NCBI GenBank assembly: GCA_965220045.1
Contig: OZ244803.1
Span: 930,001-994,000 of the forward strand
DNA from: VXOZ01 sp965220045
GTDB lineage: Bacteria; Chloroflexota; UBA11872; VXOZ01
Reading direction: 5' to 3'
DNA: 64,000 bases
Under the pieces are notes generated by a model. The model saw only the letters and a program-made list of their open reading frames with translations, did no database searches and was not told the DNA's origin. Positions 49,577 through 59,101 of this stretch are shown in pieces. Each line of letters begins with the position of its first letter. Positions within the stretch are counted from its first letter, which is position 1. Made by a program: the position numbers and the translations under genes.

Positions 49577-51328
49577 ATGGCAGAGCAACCGCCTCCGTCC
49601 TCGACGAAGTCGCCGTCTTCGACCAGGTCGCAGTCTTTGACTGGGTCGCCGTCTTCGACGAAGTCGACCGTTTCATCCCGCATTGCCGGGGCAGTGATAG
49701 TCGGTGGTATCGGCTCGCTCCTGGCGGCTGCCTTACTTGCCTACTTTGCCTACGCCGCGACCGTTATCGATGTTCCCGATTACGGCGGCACGTACATCGA
49801 GGGGACTCTGGGACCTCCGCCGACGCTTGTGCCGTTCCTCGCCCAGGATGAATCGGCCCGCACGATTTCGTCCCTTATTTTCAATGGGCTCACCCGGTTT
49901 GCGCCCGATGGGTCGATTCAGCCCGACTTGGCGACTGGCTGGGAGATAGATTCTCAGAATCGCTCCTACGTGTTTCATCTCCGGGAAGACGTGACGTGGC
50001 ACGACGGCATGCCTTTCACGGTGGATGATGTCCTGTTTACGTTTGCCTTGCTGGCGAGCCCTACCCGCAATGATCCGGTCTGGCGCAACGTGCGGGCGGA
50101 GCGCGAAGGCACGCAGAGCGTCCGCATTTTTCTGCTCAATGATGTGTATATCCCGCTGCTCGAGTATGTGACGATCGGGATTCTGCCGCGGCATCTCTTA
50201 GATGGTGTGAGCGCCGATCAAGTCATCTTTACCCCATTCAGTCTGGATCCGGTGGGCACGGGTCCGTACCGCGTTGAGGAATTCACTGAGGACTATGCGC
50301 TGCTGCAGGCAAATGAGCAGTATTTTGGCGGGTCTCCGCTCATCCGTATGCTGAAGTTCAAGTTCTACCCAAATGCTGGAGCCACCATTACCGCCCTGGA
50401 GCGGGGCGAGGTTGAGGGCGTAAGTTTTCTACCGCCGGCGGATTTCGACCGCGTCAGCGAGATAGCGGATGTGCAAGCGTATAGCGCGCCCCTGGCCGGC
50501 TATACCATTCTCTACTTCAATTTACGTCGCACACCGTTCTTTGATCGCCGGATTCGACGCGCGATTGCCCATGCCATCGACCGCGAATACCTCGCCAGCG
50601 AAGTGCAGGGGGGGACTGCGGACCCATTGGAAGGGCCAATTCTGCCGGTACCCTGGCTGCAATCTCCGGATGTCGTGCGCTATCCTTACGACCCGGCGCG
50701 CAGCAGGGCGCTTCTCGAGGAAGCCGGCTGGACTCTAGGCCAGGATGGAGTTCGCGTTAGGGGTGAAGAACGACTTACGCTCACCTTGCTTACTACCAAC
50801 TTGCTGGGCCAAGTCGAGCTGGCAGATGCGATTGTGGGCCAGTTGGGAGACGTCGGTTTTGAAGTGGAAGTTCAGGTTGCGGGACCTTCCGGATTGCTCA
50901 ATGACTTCCTGCTCACGCACGACTTTGATATTGCGTTGTATACCTGGCTGCTCAACGGACTGGATCCTGATCCTTATCTCACGTGGCACTCCAGCCAGGA
51001 AAGCGGTTGGAATTTCTCCGGGTTCATAGATCCCCGTGTTGACGAGGCATTGCAGAACGCGCGCCACACTCTGGATCAAAATGAGCGAAATCGGATGTAC
51101 GATGATTTTCAGCGCGCCTTTGCCGAAGAAGTACCGAGTCTGATGCTGCTTAGCCCGCGCTATACGTTTGCAGTAAGGAACACTGTGCGCGGCGTCACCG
51201 TGCCCGATATTCTGCCAACCGTTGAATCCCGCTTGTCTGAAGTCGGCAGTTGGTATATCAAGACCAAAAAGAACGTCCTCAATGTCCGCGGTCCCTTGGA
51301 GGGATTGCGAGTGCCGTTCTTTTCCTAA
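49577..51328 (+). CDS. Membrane-anchored peptide/nickel-type solute-binding protein (SBP family 5)
   Basis: 583 residues. N-terminal tail (1-33) has four six-residue repeats of the type SSTKSP. One transmembrane anchor at 34-60, then an extracytoplasmic SBP-5 domain: GTYIEGTLGPPPTLVPFLAQ, DGSIQPDLATGWEIDSQNRS, FHLREDVTWHDGMPFTVDDV. The anchor replaces the lipobox expected for this family. No DppB/C/D/F-type permease or ATPase genes are adjacent, so it must serve a system encoded elsewhere. Ligand unknown, presumably an oligopeptide or similar. Confidence 0.9.
   Translation: MAEQPPPSSTKSPSSTRSQSLTGSPSSTKSTVSSRIAGAVIVGGIGSLLAAALLAYFAYAATVIDVPDYGGTYIEGTLGPPPTLVPFLAQDESARTISSLIFNGLTRFAPDGSIQPDLATGWEIDSQNRSYVFHLREDVTWHDGMPFTVDDVLFTFALLASPTRNDPVWRNVRAEREGTQSVRIFLLNDVYIPLLEYVTIGILPRHLLDGVSADQVIFTPFSLDPVGTGPYRVEEFTEDYALLQANEQYFGGSPLIRMLKFKFYPNAGATITALERGEVEGVSFLPPADFDRVSEIADVQAYSAPLAGYTILYFNLRRTPFFDRRIRRAIAHAIDREYLASEVQGGTADPLEGPILPVPWLQSPDVVRYPYDPARSRALLEEAGWTLGQDGVRVRGEERLTLTLLTTNLLGQVELADAIVGQLGDVGFEVEVQVAGPSGLLNDFLLTHDFDIALYTWLLNGLDPDPYLTWHSSQESGWNFSGFIDPRVDEALQNARHTLDQNERNRMYDDFQRAFAEEVPSLMLLSPRYTFAVRNTVRGVTVPDILPTVESRLSEVGSWYIKTKKNVLNVRGPLEGLRVPFFS
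49598..49669 (+). repeat. Four tandem 18-bp repeats inside the SBP gene
   Basis: Four imperfect 18-base units encode the residues 8-31 (SSTKSP, SSTRSQ, SLTGSP, SSTKST). Multiples of 18 preserve the frame, so copy number can change without frameshift. All three forward frames and one reverse frame stay open, making spurious ORFs. Confidence 0.85.
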
Positions 51329-51344
51329 GAGGAGCACGTATCGG

Positions 51345-52136
51345 ATGGCTGATCTGAAGGTACCGACGGTACAGATAGTCGCGATTGGCACGGAGCTCGT
51401 GCTGGGTCGCATTCAAGACACGAATTCGTTCTGGCTCTCCCAGCAGCTCACTGAGTTGGGCGCGGAAGTACTGCGGATTACGGTATTGCCTGACGTGTTG
51501 TCAGAAGTCATCCCCGCACTGCAAGGCGCCGCCGAGAGCGGCGTGGACTTTGTGGTTGTAACCGGCGGGCTGGGCCCGACGCCGGACGATCTCACGGTAG
51601 AAGCATTTGCCAAACTGCTTGACGAGGGCACGTATCAGGACCGTAGCCTGTTGGAAGACTACATGCGCAGACGGCAGATGGCCGAGGATGAACTCACGCC
51701 GGGTCTGCGCAAGATGGCGACGGTACCGGAGAGCGCGGTGGTTTGGGCCAGCCCGGCAGGATGGGCGCCATGCATCCAGGTCACCCAGTTGGAGACGACC
51801 TTCTTCGTGCTCCCGGGGCCGCCCCGCGAGATGGAGGCGCTCTTTGATCGCTACGTTGCCACGGCGATTTCAGAGTCGCTGGAAATCAGGAGCGCCGCGC
51901 GTCGAGTCTTCGTGAACATGAGCGAATCCGAGATTTCTCCGCTCATCGAAGAAGCCATGGAGCGGTATCCCGGGCTGTACGCAAAGGGGTACGTTGCACT
52001 GCGCAGTGACACCCATTTGCCGGTTGATTTTGTCGCGCGGGCTACCTCTGATCGCGAAGCGCGCAAGATGCTAAGCGACGCGATCGATCTGTTCTCAACC
52101 GGCGTGAAGGCGTTGGGCAAGGATATTCACTACTAG
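51345..52136 (+). CDS. CinA N-terminal (MoCF) domain protein
   Basis: 263 residues from ATG 51345, AGAGGAG upstream. MoaB/MogA-like domain: VAIGTELVLGRIQDTNSFWL, VVTGGLGPTPDDLTVEAFAK, FFVLPGPPREMEALF. The C-terminal region matches the middle domain of CinA, but the usual C-terminal NMN deamidase (PncC) domain is missing, so the protein is the single-domain form. Likely role in pyridine nucleotide turnover (ADP-ribose hydrolase in full CinA) or molybdopterin binding. 16 bases after the SBP gene. Confidence 0.88.
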   Translation: MADLKVPTVQIVAIGTELVLGRIQDTNSFWLSQQLTELGAEVLRITVLPDVLSEVIPALQGAAESGVDFVVVTGGLGPTPDDLTVEAFAKLLDEGTYQDRSLLEDYMRRRQMAEDELTPGLRKMATVPESAVVWASPAGWAPCIQVTQLETTFFVLPGPPREMEALFDRYVATAISESLEIRSAARRVFVNMSESEISPLIEEAMERYPGLYAKGYVALRSDTHLPVDFVARATSDREARKMLSDAIDLFSTGVKALGKDIHY

Positions 52137-52164
52137 GGCGTCGCGCTCCCCGCCGGCGCATGCC

Positions 52165-53442
52165 TCACGCGGCTTGGCTCTTCTCTAGCGCTTTCTTGGC
52201 CGCAAGGAAATTGGCGTTGAGTTCAATCGCCAGTGTGAAGTCGCTGCGTGCCCCTGCGAGGTCTCCGGTCATTTCCCGCGCGCGTCCCCGCCAGTAGTAC
52301 CACTCTTCGGCTGACGACTCCGCCAGGTGGGACTCTGCAAGCGCGATTACGTCCTGGTAGCGCCCTTGCGTCCAGTAAGCCTCAAACGGGCCGAATTGGT
52401 ACCACAACATGCGCCAGGGCAGACCCAGGTGCCGTGCCCAATCAAAGGCTTGGGCGGCGAGTTGCGTATCGCCGAGATTGAGCGCGCTCGTGCCCAGATT
52501 GAACCATGCGAAGGCGTCGCTCTCGTCTTGAGACAGTTCCTGCTGCGCGACGCGCAGCGCCTGCTCCCACATCTGTCTGCCTCTGTAGTCCTCGGTGAGC
52601 ACGGCTTCCACTGCAGCCTGGCTCTCGGGAGGATAGATGACTACGTATAAGCGATTGAAGACTTGCCATTCTGCGTCAAGATTCGAATAAGGCACGGTTA
52701 CGTTCGGTCCCAGATATGAGTCGTGGGCTTGAAAGGTCGCCGACTGCTCATCGTAGCCAAACAGTACGCGATAGTGCCCCATACCGTCATCGGGTTCGGG
52801 TTCGAACCAGAACTCGACGATCACGGGGAAGCCGGCAAACAGGAGTTGCTTCAGGAGGTCCAGGTCGCCCCCCACGCCGACGTGCGCCTGAAAGCCAATG
52901 CTCTCCACGTAGGCCGTGAATTCCTCCGGGCTGACGTTCTTGTCATCGGGATCGGACTTGAGGAAGGGAGCGACGTCCTTCTGGGCTTCCGTGCGCCCAT
53001 AGTAGCTGAGCACCATACCTACAGAGCTCGGCGCACAGTTGTTCCAGCCCTGATACTCGTGCCGTAGCCCCTCTAAGCGGGTGAATTGAGGCAATGCGTT
53101 TGAACTGGAGGGCGAAGAGGCCTCAGCATCTGGGGCACGGACTATTGGATTAGCCGGTGGGGCGTCCGCTACGGTGCTGCCTGGAAGGATTAGGGGAGAC
53201 GTATCCGGCTGTGGGACAGGCTGGCTCTGACGCTCTGGAGTGAGGTTGGCTGTCTCGAATCGCGTGGACGTCCGGTCAAGCAACCGGGAAATATCCATGC
53301 CGCTCGCAGAAGCGGCAAAGGAGCCGATCAGCACTCCGACCACGATTACCAATGACCAAAGTGGTAACCTGGAGGCTTTTCTGTGCCTACGGGGAGGGCG
53401 GGAAATCACCCTGACGTGTACCGGCCTGCCAATCTCCCTCAT
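52165..53442 (-). CDS. Membrane-anchored C39-like peptidase with TPRs
   Basis: 425 residues. TM anchor 27-45 after a basic cytosolic N-terminus, then a proline/serine-rich linker. Peptidase_C39-like domain with catalytic C136 (WNNCAPSSVGMVLSYYG), H223 (DGMGHYRVLFGY) and D241 (FQAHDSYLGP). C-terminal TPR-like helices from about 300 (AFAWFNLGTSALNLGDTQLA, EWYYWRGRAREMTGDLAGA). Complete catalytic triad argues for an active extracytoplasmic cysteine peptidase; substrate unknown. Such fusions are common in Chloroflexi. Confidence 0.87.
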   Translation of the reverse strand: MREIGRPVHVRVISRPPRRHRKASRLPLWSLVIVVGVLIGSFAASASGMDISRLLDRTSTRFETANLTPERQSQPVPQPDTSPLILPGSTVADAPPANPIVRAPDAEASSPSSSNALPQFTRLEGLRHEYQGWNNCAPSSVGMVLSYYGRTEAQKDVAPFLKSDPDDKNVSPEEFTAYVESIGFQAHVGVGGDLDLLKQLLFAGFPVIVEFWFEPEPDDGMGHYRVLFGYDEQSATFQAHDSYLGPNVTVPYSNLDAEWQVFNRLYVVIYPPESQAAVEAVLTEDYRGRQMWEQALRVAQQELSQDESDAFAWFNLGTSALNLGDTQLAAQAFDWARHLGLPWRMLWYQFGPFEAYWTQGRYQDVIALAESHLAESSAEEWYYWRGRAREMTGDLAGARSDFTLAIELNANFLAAKKALEKSQAA

Positions 53443-54088
53443 GGGAGCACGCTCCAGTCAAGTCTCATTCTAGGTTCATTATACTGCACAGAGTCTAGAC
53501 GAACGGTAAAGTCGAGCGGCTTTCCGTGTGCGACCGGCCGTGTGCTTGGCAGTTTGTCACCTGAGGTCAGTTGCGGCGGCGCGCCATGCAGCGGGGAACG
53601 CTGCAGCATCTCGTTGCGGGCACAGGGGCGGCTAGCTTTCTTGAGGGGGCCCACATGGCGCGGGCGCCAGCGTGTTAAAAGGCTCACCCGGTGGGATTGG
53701 GGTATTCTCCAGCCCGGACTCTCGGCATGGCCTCTAACGACCTCCACAATGCGACATCAATGAATTTGTTAGCAACGGCTTCGAGAGAATCTAGTGCGTA
53801 GCTTTGGGCGGAGCTGTCAGGCTTGCCGTAGAAGCAGACTCTCTAACTCTCGATGGGGGTTTTGGTACTGCCCCGCAGAGGCTGCGCATCGGCAGTGCGA
53901 AGATGCCCGGCTTCGTCGCTCAATGGTTGGGCAGGGCTCTGCGTAGACGCGACAGTGGGGTTCCATGGCGTCTAGTCGATCTGCGTAAACCGGGCATCGC
54001 CTTCAGTGCATTAAAAGGAGAGGAGGCGCACACCTGTGCGCCTCCTCCTTCGTTCTCTCAGCTTAGCGCTAGCAGATTCGGCAAGTGC
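53443..54088. other. Gene-free stretch
   Basis: 646 bases. Contains only the terminator at 54020-54047 and no coding frame with a ribosome site or family resemblance. Could hold a short RNA, but no specific evidence. Confidence 0.4.
54020..54047 (-). terminator. Intrinsic terminator of the sugar-binding protein gene
   Basis: Perfect 13-bp stem GAGGAGGCGCACA / TGTGCGCCTCCTC with two-base loop, followed on the minus strand by TCCTTTTAATG. Placed 40 bases downstream of the SBP stop. Confidence 0.88.
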
Positions 54089-55498
54089 TTACTCTGCCGG
54101 CTCGTTGAGGATCTGGTTGGCGAGCGTGTTGGCCTGCGCCAGCGCAGAAGCGATCTCAATTTTGCCCTGGTAGGCATCGTTGAGAATCGGCCGTACTTCG
54201 GCGTTCTGCTTCAGGAAGCGTCTATAGGGGTAGACGCCCGGCAGTTTGGCCAAGTCTTCGCGGGTCTGGAGCACGGGAAGGTCCGCAACGCCAGCAGTCC
54301 ACGCTTCATGGGCAAAGAGGTCGAGGCGCGGAGAGACGGCCTTATTGACCTCGATCTTATGCAAGGCAACTTCCAGGCCGCAGAACCAGTTGATGAACTC
54401 AACTGCGCCGTCCGGATTGCCCGCGCCCAGCGGCGTTACAACCGGATTCATCCAGGACGCCGTGGCGAACTGACCGCTGTCCGACTGCGCCGGGTAGCCA
54501 ATTTGCCAATACTTGAAGTCGCGAGGCACCTCAAAGTACCGCAGCGTTGGGGTTGAACTAATGTCATAGTGCATACCGGCCTGATTGGCCTGCAGCAATT
54601 CGTGATGCCTGGGATCGGTGAGCGTGCCGCCGTCGGGCGACTTGGCGCTGACATCCTCTCTGTTCCAGAGATCAAAGAGGAACTGCATGGTGTCCCGGGC
54701 CTCTTCGGTGTCGTACTGCGCCGAGAACTGCTCAGCATCATAGGCGCCGGTGCCGGTCGTGAGTACCCACGCCGCCCAGCGCGCCAGCGCTACGTTATCC
54801 GGCAACAAGAAACCGGAGACGGAGATGTTGTTGCCTTCGCGCTTGGTCATGGCGCGGGCAGCGGACACCAAATCGTCCCAGTTATTGATGTCGCCGCCAT
54901 TCTCGTCAAGGCCGATGTCGATAAGCAACTGGCCGTTGACGACGATGGACTGCGACTCCGGCCCCATGACGGGAACACCGAAAGTGGCGCCTTCAGCCTT
55001 GCGGAACTGGTGCGAGGCCTCGAAGAACTGGTCGTCCTGAATGTGCGGATACTGAGTGAGATATGGCTCGTAGTCCATCAGCAAGCCCAAGTCCCAGTGG
55101 TCGCGGGCCCAGATGATGGAGTTGAAGGCCACGTCCACCGGCGTTCCGGCCGCGATGGTGGTGCGGAAATGCTGGCGCAGGGGCTCGATGGGATCCCTGC
55201 CCACATCTTCCACCGCAATGCCGGTGCGGTTTGTGAACTCTTCCAACGCCCACGGTACCAGTCCGCCCGGATCGATGCGGGAAATCCACCAGTGCAGGAA
55301 CTGAACCGGAGGAGCTTCCTCAGCCTGCTTCATTTCTTCTTCAGCCTTGGGAGCTTCCGCTTCCTCGGCCTGCTCTTCCATGGCCGGCGCGGCCGTGCCG
55401 CCGCACGCTGCCGCCAGGAAGGCACCCGCGGTGCCCAAACCTATGCCTGCAAGCAAGCTACGCCTGCTGAGTCCTTTGCGTTCATCCAAGGAATCCAT
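54089..55498 (-). CDS. Carbohydrate-type ABC solute-binding lipoprotein (SBP family 1)
   Basis: 469 residues. Twin-arginine-like signal (RRSLLAGIGLGTAGAFLAAA) and lipobox AAAC followed by an acidic linker rich in Glu/Ala. SBP-1 features: FLHWWISRIDPGG, LRQHFRTTIAAGTPVDVAFN, and AMTKREGNNISVSGFLLPDN. AGGAGG precedes the ATG at 55498, with its own terminator downstream. No MalF/G-type permeases adjacent, so the transporter partner is elsewhere; likely ligand is an oligosaccharide or polyol (inference). Confidence 0.92.
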   Translation of the reverse strand: MDSLDERKGLSRRSLLAGIGLGTAGAFLAAACGGTAAPAMEEQAEEAEAPKAEEEMKQAEEAPPVQFLHWWISRIDPGGLVPWALEEFTNRTGIAVEDVGRDPIEPLRQHFRTTIAAGTPVDVAFNSIIWARDHWDLGLLMDYEPYLTQYPHIQDDQFFEASHQFRKAEGATFGVPVMGPESQSIVVNGQLLIDIGLDENGGDINNWDDLVSAARAMTKREGNNISVSGFLLPDNVALARWAAWVLTTGTGAYDAEQFSAQYDTEEARDTMQFLFDLWNREDVSAKSPDGGTLTDPRHHELLQANQAGMHYDISSTPTLRYFEVPRDFKYWQIGYPAQSDSGQFATASWMNPVVTPLGAGNPDGAVEFINWFCGLEVALHKIEVNKAVSPRLDLFAHEAWTAGVADLPVLQTREDLAKLPGVYPYRRFLKQNAEVRPILNDAYQGKIEIASALAQANTLANQILNEPAE

Positions 55499-55759
55499 AA
55501 ACGAATCCTCCTAAATGTGGGGGCGCCACCCCCTTCATTCGAGTACTACATCCTGCTGGATTATAGAGGCCAAGTAAAGGAGTGTCAAGGATTGGCGCCC
55601 TTTGCGCCGGCTATCCGGCCGATCCCGGAGCTTGAGCGCTGTCAAGGCCGCTCTCCTGTACCCTTCGTACGCCCGATTCGGGTATAGTATTAGTGTGCGG
55701 CCAAACGGCATTCCCCCAAAGACTGGCTGCCCACTTCCTTTTAGCGCCCGCTTCAGGCT

Positions 55760-57385
55760 ATGGCACGCTCCAATTCAATGAGCCGGACTATCTATGCCAG
55801 CCACGGCGATGAGATTCCGGCAATCATCCGAAAGCTCCAACGCAGGCGCGGTTCTCCGGTTGTGCTGGTGGCGAACAATTGTCCGGCACTACACGAGAGA
55901 GAGAACCTCGAGTTCTTGCAGCGCCAGGCGGAAGACCTTGATCTCGACCTTACCTTGGTTTGCGGCGACCGCACCGTGCGGGAATCCGCAAGTGATTTGG
56001 GTATGTCAGTAGTCAAGTCTCTGGGAGCCCTGCATGCGCCGGACCGGTCGGAACAGAAAGCAGGCTCGGGGTCGGCTGACGCTGGGACTTCCCAGGCACC
56101 CAACACACGGATTGAGGGGTCTCGCGCCGCAGAGACAACGATACGTGCGCGGTCTGCAGCCACGGGTATGGGATTGAGTTCTCATCAGAGGCGCAGCAAA
56201 AGGACCCTCTCGCTTGATCGGTCGTTTTCCAGCGTACTTGCCGTGGCCACGCTCATCGTCGTACTGCTCTTTGTCGTGTGGGGTGTGCTTTACATTGTGC
56301 TGCCCAACGCCAAGATCGAGTTGACACCCGTTCAGCAACGGTACAGCACCGTCTTGCAGTTGCGGGCCGATCCGCAGGTGAGTCGCCTCAACGCGGTTAC
56401 CGGCGAGATGCCGGCGCAGTCGATCGTCATCGAAGTGACGGATGAAATGACAATTCCGGCAACAGGAATCAAGAACGTGCCGACTGTCCGGGCGGAGGGT
56501 AACGTCGTGTTTAGCAACCGGATTTCGCAACGCGTCGTGGTGCCGCAAGGGACAGTGGTCCTCACGAGTGACAACAGAAGATTCACGACGGCAGCAGAGG
56601 TCACTGTCCCGCCCACATCCGGCACGAGCGGCTTGTTCGGGGCCAAGCGGGTTGACATTGTAGCGCAGGAGCCCGGCCCAATCGGCAACGCCGACTCCGG
56701 CGCAATTACCTACATCGAGGATCAAGCTCTCAACCAGCGTCTCATCGTTGACAATGATTCACCCATTCAAGGAGGCGGAGAACGCGCCGTCACCTTCATA
56801 ACGGAGGAGGACCGCCTGAGGCTCTACAATCAGCTCCGTGAGATTCTCAAGCAGCGGGTTTGGCAGCAACTGAGAGATAGGTCTGACTTGAAAGAGAGCA
56901 CCTTTGTCACGTGGGATTCGGATGTGATCGTAGATGAAGCCGTCTATGACAATAACGTGGGTGACGAGAGCAACGAGGTCACGTTGCGCATGAGGGTGAA
57001 GCTGCGGGGCACCGCCTTCTCCAACGTGTACCTGGAAGAGGTAGTACCGGTCATTCTGTCGAGAATTGTGGAAAACCAATTGGCAGATTACGCGTTGGTC
57101 TCGGAAACTGTGGACGCAGGTGAACCGAAGGTAGAAGGCATAGCCGACGGTGTCGTGCAGCTTTCACTGGAGGCGCAGGGCGACCTGGTGTCCACGTGGA
57201 ATCTCGGGGAGATTCGCCGGGACCTGGCAAATGTCACGCGAGAAGATGCGGAGGACTATCTGGACAACTTGACGGGAGTAGGCGACTTTTCGTTGGAGAT
57301 GGGTCCGGACTGGTACGACCGCATGCCGCGGTTGTGGTTTCGCATAGACATCGACGTGCTAAGCCCCCTGCAATTGGCTGCCTGA
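55760..57385 (+). CDS. Single-pass membrane protein, baseplate-J-like family
   Basis: 541 residues. Residues 10-90 form a small alpha/beta domain (RTIYASHGDEIPAIIRKLQR, PVVLVANNCPALHERENLEF), then a disordered Ser/Ala linker, one TM helix at 157-181 and a large beta-rich extracytoplasmic part (190-540). This layout is that of proteins labelled baseplate J/gp47 family in Chloroflexi, Firmicutes and Patescibacteria, which are not phage proteins. In the genomes I recall they neighbour ruvX, as here. Function unknown; an envelope or secretion role is plausible. The ATG at 55760 lacks a strong ribosome site. Confidence 0.75.
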   Translation: MARSNSMSRTIYASHGDEIPAIIRKLQRRRGSPVVLVANNCPALHERENLEFLQRQAEDLDLDLTLVCGDRTVRESASDLGMSVVKSLGALHAPDRSEQKAGSGSADAGTSQAPNTRIEGSRAAETTIRARSAATGMGLSSHQRRSKRTLSLDRSFSSVLAVATLIVVLLFVVWGVLYIVLPNAKIELTPVQQRYSTVLQLRADPQVSRLNAVTGEMPAQSIVIEVTDEMTIPATGIKNVPTVRAEGNVVFSNRISQRVVVPQGTVVLTSDNRRFTTAAEVTVPPTSGTSGLFGAKRVDIVAQEPGPIGNADSGAITYIEDQALNQRLIVDNDSPIQGGGERAVTFITEEDRLRLYNQLREILKQRVWQQLRDRSDLKESTFVTWDSDVIVDEAVYDNNVGDESNEVTLRMRVKLRGTAFSNVYLEEVVPVILSRIVENQLADYALVSETVDAGEPKVEGIADGVVQLSLEAQGDLVSTWNLGEIRRDLANVTREDAEDYLDNLTGVGDFSLEMGPDWYDRMPRLWFRIDIDVLSPLQLAA

Positions 57386-57403
57386 CACCACTGGCAACGA
57401 AGC

Positions 57404-57817
57404 ATGCGGGTACTGTGTCTCGATATTGGGGAGAAGCGCATAGGTGTGGCCTGTGGAGAATCCTCTATTGGCTTGGCGACGCCCCTAACGACCATTCATC
57501 GCAAGACCTGGCACGAAGACTGTGCCGCGGTACGCCGGCTCTACACTGAGCAAGGAGCGGAGGCGCTCGTCATCGGTTTGCCGGTCAGTCTCGACGGCGC
57601 GCTGCACTACCAGGGAGAACACATCAGGGCAGAAGGTGAGCGGCTGGGTGATGCGTTAGGCATGCGCGTAACCTTTTGGGACGAGCGTTTCTCCACCCTC
57701 ATTGCGGCAGAACGCCTGCAGGCAAGCCCTACGGCCAAGCGTGGCAAGACCCCGCTCGATGCCGCCGCTGCCGCCGTAATCCTGGAGTCCTACTTCGCCG
57801 CGCTGCCGGATGAATAG
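57404..57817 (+). CDS. ruvX: Holliday junction resolvase-like RuvX (YqgF)
   Basis: 137 residues. RNase H-like fold with LCLDIGEKRIGVACGE (catalytic Asp), ALVIGLPVSLDG and FWDERFSTLIAAERL, and the C-terminal LDAAAAAVILESYF with the last catalytic Asp. In E. coli YqgF acts on pre-16S rRNA 5' end; a resolvase role is also proposed. Starts 19 bases after the preceding gene, close to mltG. Confidence 0.95.
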   Translation: MRVLCLDIGEKRIGVACGESSIGLATPLTTIHRKTWHEDCAAVRRLYTEQGAEALVIGLPVSLDGALHYQGEHIRAEGERLGDALGMRVTFWDERFSTLIAAERLQASPTAKRGKTPLDAAAAAVILESYFAALPDE

Positions 57818-57863
57818 CGTTCCTCCCGTGCCTAAGAGCGCCGGTGAATGCTACCATGACTCT

Positions 57864-58913
57864 ATGGGCATTCACTTATCGCGGCGGGCAATTCTGCGCA
57901 CTCTGCTGGCTACAACCCCAGCGCTTGTTGCCGCCGGCTGCGGATCAGGAGATGAGTCATCCGATTCAGAATCTGACTCGCCGATCGAACCCGGCGGCGA
58001 GGTAATTCTGACGATTCCCCCCGGCAGTACGACGGAGCAGATTGCGACAATACTCAGGGACGCCGGAGTCATTCGCAGTACGTTGGCGTTCCGCTTACGT
58101 GCCCGTCAAACGGGCGTTGACGGCTCGTTTCAGGCCGGACAACATGTGCTGCGTCGCAATATGTCTGTGGATGAGGCTATCCAGGCGCTGCAGCAGGCTG
58201 AGACCTTTGAGCAGGTACTGACTCTCATCGAAGGCTGGCGTCGAGAGGAGATGGCGGCCTACTTGCAGGCGCAGAATGCGCTCAATGCGAGCGAGTTTCT
58301 TATCCTGACCGCAAGCCCGAGACCGGGGAGCAGCTTCTTGGCGGATCTGCCGGAGGCGGCCTCGTTGGAAGGCTATCTCTTCCCAGATACGTATCGCATC
58401 GAGCCTGACACGACCACGGCACAGTTTGTCGACCGCCTACTGGCCCAATTTGCCAGCAAGATTGGCGGCGCCGTAGGCGAAGGCTTTCAAGCCAACGGCC
58501 TCACCATCCATCAAGCAGTGAGTCTGGCCGCCATAGTTGAACGAGAAGCGCAAGTTGCGGCGGAGCGGCCTCTCATTGCCAGTGTCTTCTACAACCGGCT
58601 GCGCATTGGGATGCCGCTGCAGGCAGATCCCACCGTGCAGTATGCCCTTGGCTTCCAGCAATCTGAGGGCCGGTGGTGGAAGAAAACGGTAACCTATGAC
58701 GATCTCAGGGTAGAATCGCCCTATAATACCTATGCCAACGGCGGACTGCCTCCCGGTCCGATTTGCAATCCCGGCTTGGCTTCGCTGCAGGCGGTGTCGG
58801 CTCCCGCGACTTCGGACTACTATTACTTTGTGGCGGTTGGCGATGGCTCCCACGTCTTTAGCCGGACACTAGAGGAGCACAATGCCAACGTCCGCAAATA
58901 CCAGTCTTCCTAG
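57864..58913 (+). CDS. mltG: Endolytic transglycosylase MltG, lipoprotein form
   Basis: 349 residues from ATG 57864; an earlier in-frame ATG at 57810 overlaps the ruvX stop. From the later start the N-terminus reads LSRRAILRTLLATTPALVAA then GC, a twin-arginine-like signal with lipobox, so the enzyme is probably a lipoprotein rather than carrying the single TM helix of E. coli MltG. YceG-like domain: TIPPGSTTEQIATIL, LEGYLFPDTYRIEPDTT, catalytic glutamate in LAAIVEREAQVAAE, and the YNTYANGGLPPGPICNPGLA loop. Cuts nascent peptidoglycan glycan strands. Confidence 0.93.
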   Translation: MGIHLSRRAILRTLLATTPALVAAGCGSGDESSDSESDSPIEPGGEVILTIPPGSTTEQIATILRDAGVIRSTLAFRLRARQTGVDGSFQAGQHVLRRNMSVDEAIQALQQAETFEQVLTLIEGWRREEMAAYLQAQNALNASEFLILTASPRPGSSFLADLPEAASLEGYLFPDTYRIEPDTTTAQFVDRLLAQFASKIGGAVGEGFQANGLTIHQAVSLAAIVEREAQVAAERPLIASVFYNRLRIGMPLQADPTVQYALGFQQSEGRWWKKTVTYDDLRVESPYNTYANGGLPPGPICNPGLASLQAVSAPATSDYYYFVAVGDGSHVFSRTLEEHNANVRKYQSS

Positions 58914-59101
58914 GGTAGAATATTGACGTATCTCGCTGCCCTACCATGCGGACAAAGTAGACTGCCGAGGGCAGGCGGCTGCGGGAAGCTTGAGATTTCT
59001 GCAATCCGCAGCGCAATGCTCGTCGCATGGGGAACCGCAATTCTCAGTAAACGTGCAAAGGGAAACTGCGGTCATCCTGAAGCTCTGTACTCAAACCCAA
59101 T

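Noticed and set aside
49486..49683. Minus-strand frame rich in EDGD repeats
   Set aside because: Only the reverse reading of the 18-bp tandem repeat in the SBP gene.
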